In this document: positions 8,174 to 18,176 of the stretch, one piece after another | How positions within the stretch are numbered: position 1 is the stretch's first letter | Layout of the letters: each line of letters opens with the position of its first letter | Source of the DNA: Bacteroidota bacterium | Lineage (GTDB): Bacteria > Bacteroidota > Bacteroidia > Sphingobacteriales > Sphingobacteriaceae | Length of the DNA stretch: 33,456 nucleotides | NCBI GenBank assembly: GCA_013286235.1 | Contig: JABDGE010000040.1 | Location: 1 to 33,456, forward strand | Direction of reading: 5' to 3' | Notes under the pieces: model-generated | Seen by the model: only the letters and a program-made list of their open reading frames with translations | Database searches by the model: none | Told to the model about the DNA's origin: nothing | Translations under genes and position numbers: made by a program

Positions 8174-10546
8174 CTACTCCTCCTTCAAATACTTTGTAGG
8201 ATTAGAAGTATGCGCCTTGTAAATATGCCATGAGATGCTCACAATCGTCATAATTATCAAGATTAAGAATGCAAGGATCAGCGGCATAACCGACACTGCC
8301 GATCCGAATGCGATCGCTTGAAACAGCGTAGTAGTGACCCACCAGGATATTGGCAAACCGAACAAAATAGCGAACCCGATAGCAAACAGAAACTCCCTGT
8401 TGATGAGGTAAATAATATTTCCGATCCCGGCTCCCAGTACCTTCCGCACGCTGATCTCCTTCATTTTTTTGCCCAGTATCAGTAACGCGAGACCAAATAT
8501 TCCCGATATGGAAATAATGATCATGATCATTGACGAAGCACTTAAAACCTGGCTCACCTGCCTGAATCCGTCAAAATAGTCATTGAAGACACCATCCTGG
8601 TAGTGGTAATCGAATGGCAGGTTGGGGTTAACCTTTTTCCAAACTTTTTCGACCGCGAGATTAGCGCTCGAAAAAATACCCGGTGACATTTTTACATATA
8701 CAAAGTTTATACCCGTAGGCGTACACCCGGTTAAAACGAGCGGGCCAACCGGCGTTTTAAAATCATCGTAATGAAAATCATTTACCTCGCCAACGATCTG
8801 GTAGCGGTGATTTTCAAATTCAATATTTTTCCCGATTCCGGTAGCCCAGTTCATTTGCTTCAAAAAAGCCTTGTTGACCAAAACAGCATCGGTTTGGTCG
8901 CTTTTAATTTGCTCGTTCAGGTCGCGGCCCCGGGTTATACTAATACCTATCTGGCCTGCAAATCCCGGCAATGCGTTTATGCTTTGTACGGTTTGCTCCT
9001 TCCCTTCGCTTTTTACCACCAATTGTTTGGTATAAATACCGAGCGCCTGGTCGGAGGCGGTAACAGAAGTTACACCATTACTATGCTCAAGTTCGTTTTT
9101 AAAAGCTTCGTAATTGGCCGACTTATCAATAGATACCACCACGTAATCGGCCGGGTTATATCCCCATGGCCGGGTTTTTATTTCTTTCCTTTCAGAACTG
9201 AATGCAAGCGATAGTGAAATGGCCAAAAACGTCAAAAAGAATTGGAAGCCCAACAACGACTTACGAAAACGGTTGTTGCTGCCCATTTTGCTATTGCCCT
9301 TCATAATATTCACCGGGTTAAAGGCCGAAATATAAATGGAAGGATAAGCGGCGCCGCTGAAGGCAGAAACGCATATTAATACCGCCAATGTTACCCAGGT
9401 GCGATAATTGCCAAAAAGCGTTGTGCTTAATTCCACATTAGCAATTTGGTGGAACCATGGCACAAAAATATACCTGGCGAGCAACAATCCTATCGCAACG
9501 GCCAGCGTGCACAGGATGAGATTCTCTAAAATAAACTGGAAAACGATTTGCTTCCTGTTGCTTCCCATCACCTTTCGTACCCCTATTTCTTTTAGCCTTG
9601 TCGACGCAGATGCGATGGCGATATTCATATAGTTGAAATATACCAATAATAGTATGGCAAGGCCTATGGCCACAAGCATGATATACCCATACATGCTAGT
9701 GGAATTAAAACGATTGTTGTTCACTTGATCGGCATGAAAACACATCGTTTTCAAGGGTTGAAAATGGAAAGACGCAATACGATCATTTACATTGGCGGCG
9801 TTATACAATTGCAAATACTTTTTGCTGTGGCTAATTACCGGCTGCAAAGAAGCCTCATCCGGCGCCTCGATAAAGGTGATAGCCGCAGTTTGGCTCCAAT
9901 CACCGGGTTTTTCCAATCCCAGAGAAACCAGTTCGCTGCGCGGCACCAGCGCCGAAAAATACCAGGATGATTCCATCGGCATTTTGGCAAACACGCCCTT
10001 TACAGTAAGGCTTAGTAACGTTTCGTGTCCGTTAACATCAAGCCGTGACGTTACGGTTTTGCCAACCGGGTTTTCTTTTCCGAAAAGCCGGGTCGACAGG
10101 TCTTCGGTTAGTACAATACCGTCCTGGTCCGTAAAACTTGTCTTATTCCCCCATTTAACCGGGAAGTCGAACATTTGGTAAAATGCATTGTCAACAAATG
10201 TTAAATTGTCGCGGAAAACATTGTCACCCTGTTTAATGACAACGCCGACGTAGTTTACCCGCGTAACGTTTTTTATTTGCGGGAAATCGCTCTTTAGCAT
10301 AGGCCCTATCGGCGCGGGCGAATTACCCCAATATTGTTGATTCCCGTCCTTTACGGAAACCCGCTCCACCACAAAAAGGTTATTGAGCTTGTGATGAAAA
10401 GTATCAAAATGCGTGGACCAATCCAAAAACGAAAACACCACCAGGCAGCAGCCCACCGCCAGAGCCAGCCCCAAAATGTTGATCCCAGACGATAGCCGGT
10501 TTTTTGCAAGGCTCCGTAAGCCTAATTTGAAATAGTTTTTTATCAT
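8174..10546 (-). CDS. P4: MacB/FtsX-like ABC transporter permease (class B, twin of P5)
   Basis: A 790-residue permease, the same length as its neighbour P5 and alignable with it end to end without evident gaps, so the two are a tandem duplication. Helices lie at about 22-42 (with VGCCLVVF), 286-310, 334-355, 383-403, a linker at 430-450, then 672-692, 716-737 and 752-776. Coupling motifs are TRLKEIGVRKVMGS (316-329) and KKMKEISVRKVLGA (693-706). The tail NPTKYLKEE differs from the NPV-x-SLK of most of the array and is shared only with P5. Twin differences cluster in the periplasmic cores. Start is ATG at 10546, overlapped by the TGA of the leader mini-ORF ATG AAC CAA CCA TGA. Confidence 0.93.
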   Translation of the reverse strand: MIKNYFKLGLRSLAKNRLSSGINILGLALAVGCCLVVFSFLDWSTHFDTFHHKLNNLFVVERVSVKDGNQQYWGNSPAPIGPMLKSDFPQIKNVTRVNYVGVVIKQGDNVFRDNLTFVDNAFYQMFDFPVKWGNKTSFTDQDGIVLTEDLSTRLFGKENPVGKTVTSRLDVNGHETLLSLTVKGVFAKMPMESSWYFSALVPRSELVSLGLEKPGDWSQTAAITFIEAPDEASLQPVISHSKKYLQLYNAANVNDRIASFHFQPLKTMCFHADQVNNNRFNSTSMYGYIMLVAIGLAILLLVYFNYMNIAIASASTRLKEIGVRKVMGSNRKQIVFQFILENLILCTLAVAIGLLLARYIFVPWFHQIANVELSTTLFGNYRTWVTLAVLICVSAFSGAAYPSIYISAFNPVNIMKGNSKMGSNNRFRKSLLGFQFFLTFLAISLSLAFSSERKEIKTRPWGYNPADYVVVSIDKSANYEAFKNELEHSNGVTSVTASDQALGIYTKQLVVKSEGKEQTVQSINALPGFAGQIGISITRGRDLNEQIKSDQTDAVLVNKAFLKQMNWATGIGKNIEFENHRYQIVGEVNDFHYDDFKTPVGPLVLTGCTPTGINFVYVKMSPGIFSSANLAVEKVWKKVNPNLPFDYHYQDGVFNDYFDGFRQVSQVLSASSMIMIIISISGIFGLALLILGKKMKEISVRKVLGAGIGNIIYLINREFLFAIGFAILFGLPISWWVTTTLFQAIAFGSAVSVMPLILAFLILIIMTIVSISWHIYKAHTSNPTKYLKEE

Positions 10547-10551
10547 GGTTG

Positions 10552-10591
10552 GTTCATTTGTTCATTGGTTCACTGGCTCATTAGTTCATTG
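10552..10591 (-). repeat. Octamer satellite in the P4 leader (5 copies)
   Basis: Plus-strand units are GTTCATTT, GTTCATTG, GTTCACTG, GCTCATTA and GTTCATTG. On the coding strand they give a chain of two- to four-codon frames (ATG AAC TAA; ATG AGC CAG TGA; ATG AAC AAA TGA; ATG AAC CAA CCA TGA), the last overlapping the P4 start by ATGA. Confidence 0.85.
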
Positions 10592-10637
10592 GTGCCGGAT
10601 TTACGTTTCCTCTTTTGCCTTTTATCTTTTTTACTGC

Positions 10638-10655
10638 TCCCGATTACTATCGGGA
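10638..10655. repeat. Palindrome after the P5 stop codon
   Basis: TCCCGAT-TACT-ATCGGGA, arms of 7 bp, 24 bp past the P5 stop on the coding strand. It is the same family as the palindrome at 2968-2985, with a changed centre. Confidence 0.6.
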
Positions 10656-10679
10656 CTACTGCCAACTGTCACTTTCCCC

Positions 10680-13052
10680 CTACTCCTCCTTCAAATACCT
10701 GGTTGGATTAGAAGTATGCGCTCTATAAATATGCCATGCTACACTACCTGCAGTCATCACGACCAGGCTCAAAAACGACAGAATGAGCGGGGTAAATGAG
10801 GCAGTGGATTCCGACGAGAGAAGCTTAAGCATATTGCCGGTAAGCCACCAGGAAAACGGCAAGCCCAATAAAATGGCGATACCAAGCGCATATAAAAACT
10901 CTTTGTTGATGAGGTAAATGATGTTTCCGATTCCTGCGCCCAATACTTTCCTCACGCTTATTTCCTTCATTTTTTTGCCCAGTATGAGCAGGGCCAGGCC
11001 AAAAATTCCGGAGGCCGATATCACGACCATGATCAGTGAAGCAGCACTTAATACCTGGTTTACCTGCCTGAATCCATCAAAATACCCGTCGAATACGCTA
11101 TCCTGGTAATGATAGTCGAACGGAAGGTTTGGGTTAACTTTTTTCCATACTTTCTCAACTTCCAGCTGGGCATTTGAAAAAATACCTGGTGATGTTTTTA
11201 CATATACAAAATTGATGTCTGCCGGTTTACAGCCGCTTAAAACCAGTGGCCCCACTGGTATTTGAAAATTTTCAAAGTGAAAGTCATTCACCTCACCGAC
11301 TATCTTGTACCGGTGATCTGCAAATTCAATGTTTTTCCCAACGCCGGTAGTCCAGTTCATTTGTTTCAGGAAAGCATGGTTAACCAAAACGGCATCGGTT
11401 TGGTCGGTTTTTATTTGCTCATCCAGGTCCCTTCCTTTGGTTATAGTTATGCCCATTGGGGAAGCGAAGCCGGGTAAGGCGCTTATGCCTTGCACAGTTT
11501 GTTCCTTCCCTTCGCTTTTTACGATCAGTTGTTTGGTGTATTGGCCAAGGGCCTGGTCCGAGGCGGTGACCGCTTTAACATCTTTATTGTTTTCCAGTTC
11601 GCTTTTAAATGCTTCATAGTTTGCCGATTTGTCAATCGATACGACGACCTCGTCTGCCGGGTTGTATCCCCATGGCCTCGTTTTTATCTGTTTGGTTTCA
11701 ATCTTAAACGCGATGGCCGTGGATATAGCCAAAAACGTTAGGAAGAACTGGACGCCCAGCAACGATTTGCGGAAGCGGTTGTTACTGCCCATTTTGCTAT
11801 TTCCTTTAATGATGTTTACTGGATTAAAAGCCGAAATATACACGGCAGGGTAAGCCGCTCCACTGATTGCCGACACGATGATCAAAATAAACAAGGTTAC
11901 CCAGGTGCGATAGTTGGTAAAAAGCGTTTGGCTTAATTCAACATTCGCGATTTGATGAAACCAGGGAACAAATATGTACCGGGCGAGTAACAAGCCGAGA
12001 GCAACGGCTATTGTACAAAGAATAACATTTTCCAAAATAAACTGGATAATGATCTGCTTTCTTCCACTGCCCATCACTTTTCGAACGCCAATCTCCTTTA
12101 AACGGGTGGAGGCGGAAGCGACGGCGATATTCATATAATTGAAGTAGACCAGCAGCAGTGTTGACAGGGCAATTACCAGCAGCATGATGAAGGCAGCCGG
12201 CATTGTGGAATCGAAATCCTGGTCCTTTACTTGAAACGAATGGAAGGCCATGCCTTTCAGCGGCTGGAAATTGAAGGCTGTTATCCTGTCGTTTAAATTT
12301 ACAGCGTTGTATAGCTTTATGTATTTTTGACTTTGATTAATTACCGGCAGCAACGATTCCTTGTTTTTAACCTCAAGAAAGGTTATATCTGTGCTCTGGC
12401 TCCAATCCCCGGGTTTATCTATTCCTAACGACGTCATTTTGCTATAAGGGATAATCGAGGCGAAATGCCAGGACGATTCAATGGGTTGTTCTTCCATTAC
12501 ACCTTCAACACTAAAGTCTGCCTGCGTTTGTTTGCCGTTAATATTGAACCATACACTTACATTTTTGCCAACAGGGTTTGCTTTTCCAAAGAGTTTTGTC
12601 GACAGTTCACTTGTCAGCACTATGCCATCCTCATTGGCAAAGTTTTGCTTATTTCCCCATTTAACCGGGAAGTCGAACATCGAGTAAAAGGCATTGTCAA
12701 CAAAATTTACAGACTCCCGGAAAACGTTATCGCCTTGTTTGATAACCACCCCGGAATAACTTACCCGGGTAAAGTTTTTCACCTGCGTGAATTCATTTTT
12801 GAGTGCAGGCGCAATCGCGGCGGGCGCATTGCCCCAAAATTGTTTGCTGCCATCTTTTTCGACTATCCGTTCAACAACAAAAAGGTTATTAAGCTTGTGA
12901 TGAAAATTGTCCATGTGCGTGGACCAATCTATAAATGCGAACACCACGAGGCAGCAGCCAACAGCCAAAGCCAGCCCTACAATATTTATCCCCGAGGATA
13001 ACCTGTTTTTTGCAAGGCTGCAAAAGCCTAATTTGAAATAGTTGCGTATCAT
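10680..13052 (-). CDS. P5: MacB/FtsX-like ABC transporter permease (class B, twin of P4)
   Basis: A 790-residue permease matching P4 throughout. Long identical runs lie around the first coupling motif (RLKEIGVRKVMGS) and in the second half (KKMKEISVRKVLGAGIGN). The periplasmic cores differ more: for example VERIVEKDGSKQFWGN here against VERVSVKDGNQQYWGN in P4, and the segment before helix 2 is changed. C-terminal helices 7 and 8 also differ. The tail is NPTRYLKEE. The pattern suggests a duplication followed by divergence of the outward-facing parts while the ATPase-facing parts were held. Start is ATG at 13052; the leader mini-ORF ATG AAC CAA CAA TGA overlaps it. Confidence 0.93.
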   Translation of the reverse strand: MIRNYFKLGFCSLAKNRLSSGINIVGLALAVGCCLVVFAFIDWSTHMDNFHHKLNNLFVVERIVEKDGSKQFWGNAPAAIAPALKNEFTQVKNFTRVSYSGVVIKQGDNVFRESVNFVDNAFYSMFDFPVKWGNKQNFANEDGIVLTSELSTKLFGKANPVGKNVSVWFNINGKQTQADFSVEGVMEEQPIESSWHFASIIPYSKMTSLGIDKPGDWSQSTDITFLEVKNKESLLPVINQSQKYIKLYNAVNLNDRITAFNFQPLKGMAFHSFQVKDQDFDSTMPAAFIMLLVIALSTLLLVYFNYMNIAVASASTRLKEIGVRKVMGSGRKQIIIQFILENVILCTIAVALGLLLARYIFVPWFHQIANVELSQTLFTNYRTWVTLFILIIVSAISGAAYPAVYISAFNPVNIIKGNSKMGSNNRFRKSLLGVQFFLTFLAISTAIAFKIETKQIKTRPWGYNPADEVVVSIDKSANYEAFKSELENNKDVKAVTASDQALGQYTKQLIVKSEGKEQTVQGISALPGFASPMGITITKGRDLDEQIKTDQTDAVLVNHAFLKQMNWTTGVGKNIEFADHRYKIVGEVNDFHFENFQIPVGPLVLSGCKPADINFVYVKTSPGIFSNAQLEVEKVWKKVNPNLPFDYHYQDSVFDGYFDGFRQVNQVLSAASLIMVVISASGIFGLALLILGKKMKEISVRKVLGAGIGNIIYLINKEFLYALGIAILLGLPFSWWLTGNMLKLLSSESTASFTPLILSFLSLVVMTAGSVAWHIYRAHTSNPTRYLKEE

Positions 13053-13057
13053 TGTTG

Positions 13058-13081
13058 GTTCATTAGTTCATTAGTTCATTG
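13058..13081 (-). repeat. Octamer satellite in the P5 leader (3 copies)
   Basis: Plus-strand units are GTTCATTA, GTTCATTA and GTTCATTG, 5 nt from the start codon, the same unit order and spacing as in the P1 leader. Beyond it (13094-13130) the coding strand is purine-rich with repeated GAAAGGTAAA, then GGCACTGGCAGT. Confidence 0.85.
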
Positions 13082-13159
13082 GTGACCATCTGCAGATTTT
13101 ACCTTTCACCCTTTACCTTTCGCTTTCTTACAGCTACTGCCAGTGCCACTACGCCCGCC

Positions 13160-15553
13160 CTACTCAGATTTAAGGCTGTTCACAGGGTTCGCCATCGCCG
13201 CTTTAATACCCTGGTAACTTACCGTAAGCAGGGTGATCAGGATGGCTCCGGCTGCCGTTGCCGCGATGATCCACCACGAGAGTTCCGTATGATACTTGTA
13301 GTTTAGCAGCCATTTATTCATAATATAAGTGGCTACCGGCGTGGCCAAAACCAGCGAGATCACTACCAGCGCAACAAAATCCTTCGATAACAGCTGCCAC
13401 AGGTTTAATACCGAGGCGCCCAGCACCTTGCGGACGCCGATCTCCTTTGTGCGCTGCTCAGCCATGAAAGAGGCCATGCCAAACAGGCCCATGCAGCTGA
13501 TGAAGATGGCCAATAGGGTAAAAAAGCCGGCCAGCTTGCCGATGCGTTCTTCATCGGCAAATTTGGCAGCATATTCTTTATCGGTAAACTGGTAATCAAA
13601 GGGCTCTTCAGGATCATACTGGTTAAAGATCGGGGCAATCAAACCAAGTGCCTGGTGATCGCTCATTTTGGGGTTAAGCCGGATATCGATATAGTTACCC
13701 ATGTATGATGTCATGTAAAAGATGGCGGGACCGACCGGCTCATACGGCGATTCCATCACCATATCTTTTACCACGCCTACAATCCTGAAGTTTTTGTACC
13801 ATTTTATGGTTTCGCCCAGCGGGTTTTTAAGGTCCATAAACTTTACGGCCGCTTCATTGACGATTATGGCCGAGGAATCACTGAGTTCGCCTTTTGAAAA
13901 GTTTCGGCCTGCCACCAATTTCCAGTCTACCGTGTTTCCGTATTCCGGCGAAATGGAAATGACGCTAAAATCGCATTGCAAACCGGGCGGCTTGCCAGGC
14001 CAGCTGATATCGCTGTTGTCATTCCATACGGAGGTTATCGGACCGCCTGATTCCGCTACCTCAGCCACAGCACCTGTACGCAGCAGATCCTGGCGGAACG
14101 CGCTGAATTTGGTATGTATTTCGGGCGTCCGCATGTGTATTTGCACCATCCCCGTACGATCATAGCCCACGGGCCGGTTTTTGGTGTATTGAACCTGTTT
14201 AAAAACCATAATGGTACCGATGATCAGGGTGACCGATACCGTGAACTGCAGCACCACCAGCACACGGCGGGGCAGGGAGGCAAAACGGCCGGCTTTAAAT
14301 GTCCCTTTTAAAACCTTCACCGGCTGAAACGACGACAGGTAGAACGCGGGATAGGAGCCGGCAATTACACCGGTAATCAAACTGAATAATAATCCAGCCA
14401 GCCAGAAAACCGGGCTGCTCCAGGGCACTTGCACCTGCTTGCCCGCAACCCCGTTAAACCAGGGCAGTGTAAGCTGCACCAGCAAGATCGAAATGGCAAA
14501 AGCCACGAGCGCCAGCATGATCGACTCGCTGAAAAACTGGCCGATCAACTGGCTTCGCAACGAACCGACGGTCTTGCGGATACCAACCTCCTTCGCGCGC
14601 TTCTCGGACCGTGCCGTGCTTAAATTCATAAAATTGATACAGGCCAGCAACAGCACAAAAACACCGATAATGCCGAACAACCATACAAACTCTATTTCGC
14701 CGCCGGTGTTTACGCCGTTTTTATATTCGGAGTATAAGTGCCAGCGGCTCATTGGCTGCAGAAATAAAACAGGTTTGAAGGATATCCCCAGTTTATCGCC
14801 CTGTAACTTCAGGTTATTTAGCTTCAAGTCCCTGATTTTAGCAGACAGCTGCTCAACACTTGCACCGGGCTGCAATTCAGCATAAATATCCCAGGAGTTG
14901 TTACCCCACTCATGCAACGCAAATTGCTTGAGGAAAGGCGACGTAGTCATGTACAAATCCCAGGCGGATACGAATTCGATATCTTTTAAGGTAGAACCGG
15001 AGGGAAAATCCTTATAAACCCCGGTCACTTTCACCACATACTTATTATCTATCTTTATCAGTTGGTTAACAGGGTCGGCATCATTAAACAGTGATTTGGC
15101 CAGTTTCGCCGAAAGCATAATGGATGAAGGGTCGGTAAGCCCTGAACGGGCGCCTTTCAGCATATCGAAAGTGAAAAGATAAGGCGCCTCGGGCTGCATG
15201 AAATTGCCCTGTGTGCCCAGTTTCTTGTCGCCGACACTGATGATATGCCCCTCCGTGCGCGACAGCACGACATACTTAAAGTCGCCCTTATAGTCTTCCC
15301 GCAATTTATACCCAAGTGGTATGGGCATATTGGTTTGCGTACCCACGTCGCCGTTCATGGTTTGGTGCTGCATCACCCGTGCAATTCGGTCGTAATGTTC
15401 AAAGTTCTTATCGAATGAAAATTCATCCCAAATCCATAATCCGATCAGCAAAGCCACGGCCATCCCGACTGACAGGCCGGTAATGTTGATAAATGAATGC
15501 GTCTTGTTCTTTAACAAGTTGCGCCAGGCGATTTTGAGATAATTATGTATCAT
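13160..15553 (-). CDS. P6: MacB/FtsX-like ABC transporter permease (class A)
   Basis: A 797-residue permease. Helix 1 exits with LLIGLWIWDE, the class A signature. Helices lie at about 289-309, 341-361, 381-402, a linker at 430-451, then 676-698, 723-745 and 758-780. Coupling motifs are KRAKEVGIRKTVGS (318-331) and QRTKEIGVRKVLGA (700-713). The segment after the first half, GTFKAGRFAS, is identical in P8, whereas P1 and P7 have R-[VA]-G-[KL]-LAAI-like sequence. P6 and P8 therefore pair within class A, and they also share the REP-flanked leader. The tail is NPVNSLKSE. Start is ATG at 15553. Upstream, GGAGG and AGGGGG on the coding strand belong to the leader hairpin rather than to a well-placed ribosome-binding site. 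Confidence 0.93.
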   Translation of the reverse strand: MIHNYLKIAWRNLLKNKTHSFINITGLSVGMAVALLIGLWIWDEFSFDKNFEHYDRIARVMQHQTMNGDVGTQTNMPIPLGYKLREDYKGDFKYVVLSRTEGHIISVGDKKLGTQGNFMQPEAPYLFTFDMLKGARSGLTDPSSIMLSAKLAKSLFNDADPVNQLIKIDNKYVVKVTGVYKDFPSGSTLKDIEFVSAWDLYMTTSPFLKQFALHEWGNNSWDIYAELQPGASVEQLSAKIRDLKLNNLKLQGDKLGISFKPVLFLQPMSRWHLYSEYKNGVNTGGEIEFVWLFGIIGVFVLLLACINFMNLSTARSEKRAKEVGIRKTVGSLRSQLIGQFFSESIMLALVAFAISILLVQLTLPWFNGVAGKQVQVPWSSPVFWLAGLLFSLITGVIAGSYPAFYLSSFQPVKVLKGTFKAGRFASLPRRVLVVLQFTVSVTLIIGTIMVFKQVQYTKNRPVGYDRTGMVQIHMRTPEIHTKFSAFRQDLLRTGAVAEVAESGGPITSVWNDNSDISWPGKPPGLQCDFSVISISPEYGNTVDWKLVAGRNFSKGELSDSSAIIVNEAAVKFMDLKNPLGETIKWYKNFRIVGVVKDMVMESPYEPVGPAIFYMTSYMGNYIDIRLNPKMSDHQALGLIAPIFNQYDPEEPFDYQFTDKEYAAKFADEERIGKLAGFFTLLAIFISCMGLFGMASFMAEQRTKEIGVRKVLGASVLNLWQLLSKDFVALVVISLVLATPVATYIMNKWLLNYKYHTELSWWIIAATAAGAILITLLTVSYQGIKAAMANPVNSLKSE

Positions 15554-15556
15554 ACT

Positions 15557-15690
15557 GCCCCCTAACCTCCGCCAGATGGCGGAGGAATTTAATTTTATTA
15601 TTTAACATTATACCGTTTCCAATTTGACATTCTTATTTTCATGTCTTACCAGTCACCATTTTCCAACTCCCCCTTTAGGGGGTTGGGGGG
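15557..15690 (-). repeat. 134-bp REP-doublet element filling the P7-P6 spacer (copy 1)
   Basis: The left end is GCCCCCTAA plus the perfect hairpin CCTCCGCCA-ga-TGGCGGAGG. The core is AT-rich (AATTTAATTTTATTA, then GTTTCCAATTT and ACATTCTTATTTTC). The right end is CCCCC-ttta-GGGGG plus TTGGGGGG. The left end starts 3 nt from the P6 start codon and the right end touches the P7 stop codon. A copy of exactly the same length and layout lies between P9 and P8. On the coding strand the P6-proximal hairpin would lie in the 5' leader. The arrangement resembles paired inverted REP sequences (REPIN/BIME or a small MITE). Confidence 0.75.
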
Positions 15691-18090
15691 TTACTCTGCT
15701 TTCAAACTCCTCACCGGGTTTATCAACGCCGCCTTTATGCTTTGATAGCTTACCGTAAGCAAGGTAATCATAATAGCGCCCACAGCGGTTATAGCAAAAA
15801 TCCACCACGAAATCTCAACCCGGTATTGATAGCCTTGTAACCATTTATGCATAAAATAATATGCTATTGGCGATGCGATCAGCAAAGCGATGGTAATCAA
15901 CGCCACAAAATCTGCTGAAAGCAATCGCCATAAGTTGAATACTGTTGCTCCCAGCACCTTGCGTACACCAATTTCCTTTATGCGTTGTTCGGCTATAAAA
16001 CTTGCCATGCCAAAAAGGCCCAGGCAGCTGATAAATATTGCAAGGCCGGCGAAGGCGGCGGCCAGCTTTCCTACCCGTTCTTCAGCGGCAAACTTTTTGT
16101 TGAACTCGTCGTCGACGAATGCATATTCAAAGGCGGTCGTCGGATTTATCTTTTTAAATACCTCGCCAATTTTAGCAATGGCCCTGCCCGCGCTCACATT
16201 GGGGTTAAGCCTTAAAAGGACACAATTCATCCCATCGCGGCTGTAAATAAAAAAGATGGTCGGAGAGGCTTGCTCGTATGGCGACTCCATAACCATGTTT
16301 TTTACTACGCCTAATATTTTAAAGTGCTTATCTTTTACCTGGTCCCAGTCGACAGTTCCGTCCACCGGGTTTTTCAAACCCATTAACGCTGCGGCTGCCT
16401 CGTTTACAACAAAGCCCGCTGAATCGGCGCCCAGGTCTTTTGAAAAGTCCCTGCCATCAACAAATTGCCAGCCAACCGTTTTGCCGTATTCCTTTGAAAC
16501 GTTTATGGTCGAAAACTGTATAGCTTTCGTGTTTTCCTTCCCTCGCCACGTGAAGCCGGTATTTGTAGACCATATACTGGTAACCGGGCTGGCCGATTCT
16601 GCAACATCGCTAACCACCCCTTTATTTGCGAGCTCGTTTTTAAATACGTCAAGGTTTTTTTGAAATTCAGGCGAGTTTATCTGAACCTGGAGCAAGTTTT
16701 TTTGAGTGTACCCGATAGGGCGGTCTTTGGCGAGCTGTATCTGCTGGTAGACAACGATAACACCAATGATCAGCATTATGGAAAACGTAAATTGCAAAAC
16801 CACCAGGGCCTGCCGCAGTATGGCCGCCAAACGGCCAGCGCGGAAGGTGCCCTTCAACACTTTAACCGGATTAAATGACGATAAATAAAGCGCCGGATAA
16901 CTGCCCGCAATCAGGCCAGTAAAAACAGTAAAAGCCATTCCAGCCACCCAGAACAGCGGCTGATCCCACAGGATGCCAATGTTTTTACCCGCGATGACGT
17001 TGAACCAGGGCAAACTAAACTGAACCAAAACAATTGCCAGCAGGAAGGAAAAGACGGCCACGAGCAACGACTCGCTGTAAAACTGTTTGATCAACTGGCT
17101 GCGTACCGAACCGATTGCCTTGCGGATACCCACTTCCTTTGCCCTTTTTTCGGAACGGGCTGTACTCAGGTTCATAAAGTTGATGCAAGCCAGCAACAGT
17201 ACAAATGCGCCGATGATGCCATAAAACCAAACAAACTGCAGCTGGTCGCTGGTTACATTTACCCCGTTTTCAAACTTGGAATATAAATGCCACCGGCTCA
17301 TGGGCTGAAGAAATAATGCCGGTTTACGTTTGGCCAAATTACCTACGGCGTGCGCGGCCAGCACATTTTTTATTTGAGCAGAGGCTTTGTCAAAATCCAC
17401 GCCGGGCTTTACCTGCGCGTAAATGTTAATGGCGATGTTATTCCAATCGGTGTATTTTTTTTGCGCCCAATCGTAGCATGATAGGTAGAAATCAAAAGGA
17501 GCAATGAATGCCACATCGTTAAAGTCGCTATTCTCAGGCAGATCTTCATACTCCCCGGTTACCCTGGCTGCAAACTGGTTGTCTATTTTGATCAGTTTGC
17601 CGGTCGGGTCGGCGCTCCCAAACAATTTTTGGGACAATGAAGCCGATATTAAGATGGAATTAAGCTCCTTTAGCCCTTTGCGGGAGCCTTTCAGCATTTT
17701 CAAGGTGAGCATATCCGGCGCGTGGGGCTGCATATACCTGCCGTTCTCCGTAAACTTTTTATCACCCGATAACAGCATATGCTGCTCCCGTGCAGTAGAC
17801 ATGACTACATATTTAAAGTCTTCGCCATAGGAAGAACTGATTTCATGGGTGAGCGGCATAGGCTGTGAATCGATAGTGTACACCACACCATCGTAATTTG
17901 CGTTTGCCATTACTTTGGCTATCCTGTCGTAATTCTGATGGTATTTATTGAACGATAATTCATCCCAAATCCACAACCCGATCAGCATAGCAACAGCCAT
18001 CCCGACAGCCAGTCCGCTGATGTTGATAAATGACGAAGCCTTGTTTTTGACAAGGTTTCGCCAGGCGATTTTGAGGTAGTTACGTATCAT
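15691..18090 (-). CDS. P7: MacB/FtsX-like ABC transporter permease (class A)
   Basis: A 799-residue permease, closest by eye to P1: both have the WI[WY]DELxFNKYH exit from helix 1, KRAxEVGIRKAIGS as first coupling motif (here 315-328) and LAAI after the first half. The second coupling motif is QRIKEIGVRKVLGA. A class A motif, PMSRWHLYSKF, precedes helix 2 (about 286-306). The remaining helices follow the P1 plan. The tail is NPVRSLKAE, shared with P8. The stop codon directly abuts the REP palindrome of the following 134-bp element. Start is ATG at 18090, overlapped by the leader mini-ORF ATG AAC CAA TGA. Confidence 0.93.
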   Translation of the reverse strand: MIRNYLKIAWRNLVKNKASSFINISGLAVGMAVAMLIGLWIWDELSFNKYHQNYDRIAKVMANANYDGVVYTIDSQPMPLTHEISSSYGEDFKYVVMSTAREQHMLLSGDKKFTENGRYMQPHAPDMLTLKMLKGSRKGLKELNSILISASLSQKLFGSADPTGKLIKIDNQFAARVTGEYEDLPENSDFNDVAFIAPFDFYLSCYDWAQKKYTDWNNIAINIYAQVKPGVDFDKASAQIKNVLAAHAVGNLAKRKPALFLQPMSRWHLYSKFENGVNVTSDQLQFVWFYGIIGAFVLLLACINFMNLSTARSEKRAKEVGIRKAIGSVRSQLIKQFYSESLLVAVFSFLLAIVLVQFSLPWFNVIAGKNIGILWDQPLFWVAGMAFTVFTGLIAGSYPALYLSSFNPVKVLKGTFRAGRLAAILRQALVVLQFTFSIMLIIGVIVVYQQIQLAKDRPIGYTQKNLLQVQINSPEFQKNLDVFKNELANKGVVSDVAESASPVTSIWSTNTGFTWRGKENTKAIQFSTINVSKEYGKTVGWQFVDGRDFSKDLGADSAGFVVNEAAAALMGLKNPVDGTVDWDQVKDKHFKILGVVKNMVMESPYEQASPTIFFIYSRDGMNCVLLRLNPNVSAGRAIAKIGEVFKKINPTTAFEYAFVDDEFNKKFAAEERVGKLAAAFAGLAIFISCLGLFGMASFIAEQRIKEIGVRKVLGATVFNLWRLLSADFVALITIALLIASPIAYYFMHKWLQGYQYRVEISWWIFAITAVGAIMITLLTVSYQSIKAALINPVRSLKAE

Positions 18091-18092
18091 TG

Positions 18093-18116
18093 GTTCATTA
18101 GTTCAATTGTTCATTG
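18093..18116 (-). repeat. Octamer satellite in the P7 leader (3 copies)
   Basis: Plus-strand units are GTTCATTA, GTTCAATT and GTTCATTG. The middle unit has lost its ATG (AATTGAAC on the coding strand). The last frame reads ATG AAC CAA TGA and overlaps the P7 ATG. Confidence 0.8.
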
Positions 18117-18176
18117 GTGCCCGTCTTTCCTTTACCTTTCTACGCTGCAAACTGCTACTGCCAACTGCCACTGCCA

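Noticed and set aside
15557..15690. 134-bp element as a riboswitch
   Set aside because: The two copies share palindromic ends and a low-complexity core rather than a ligand-binding fold, and no known riboswitch consensus is recognisable.
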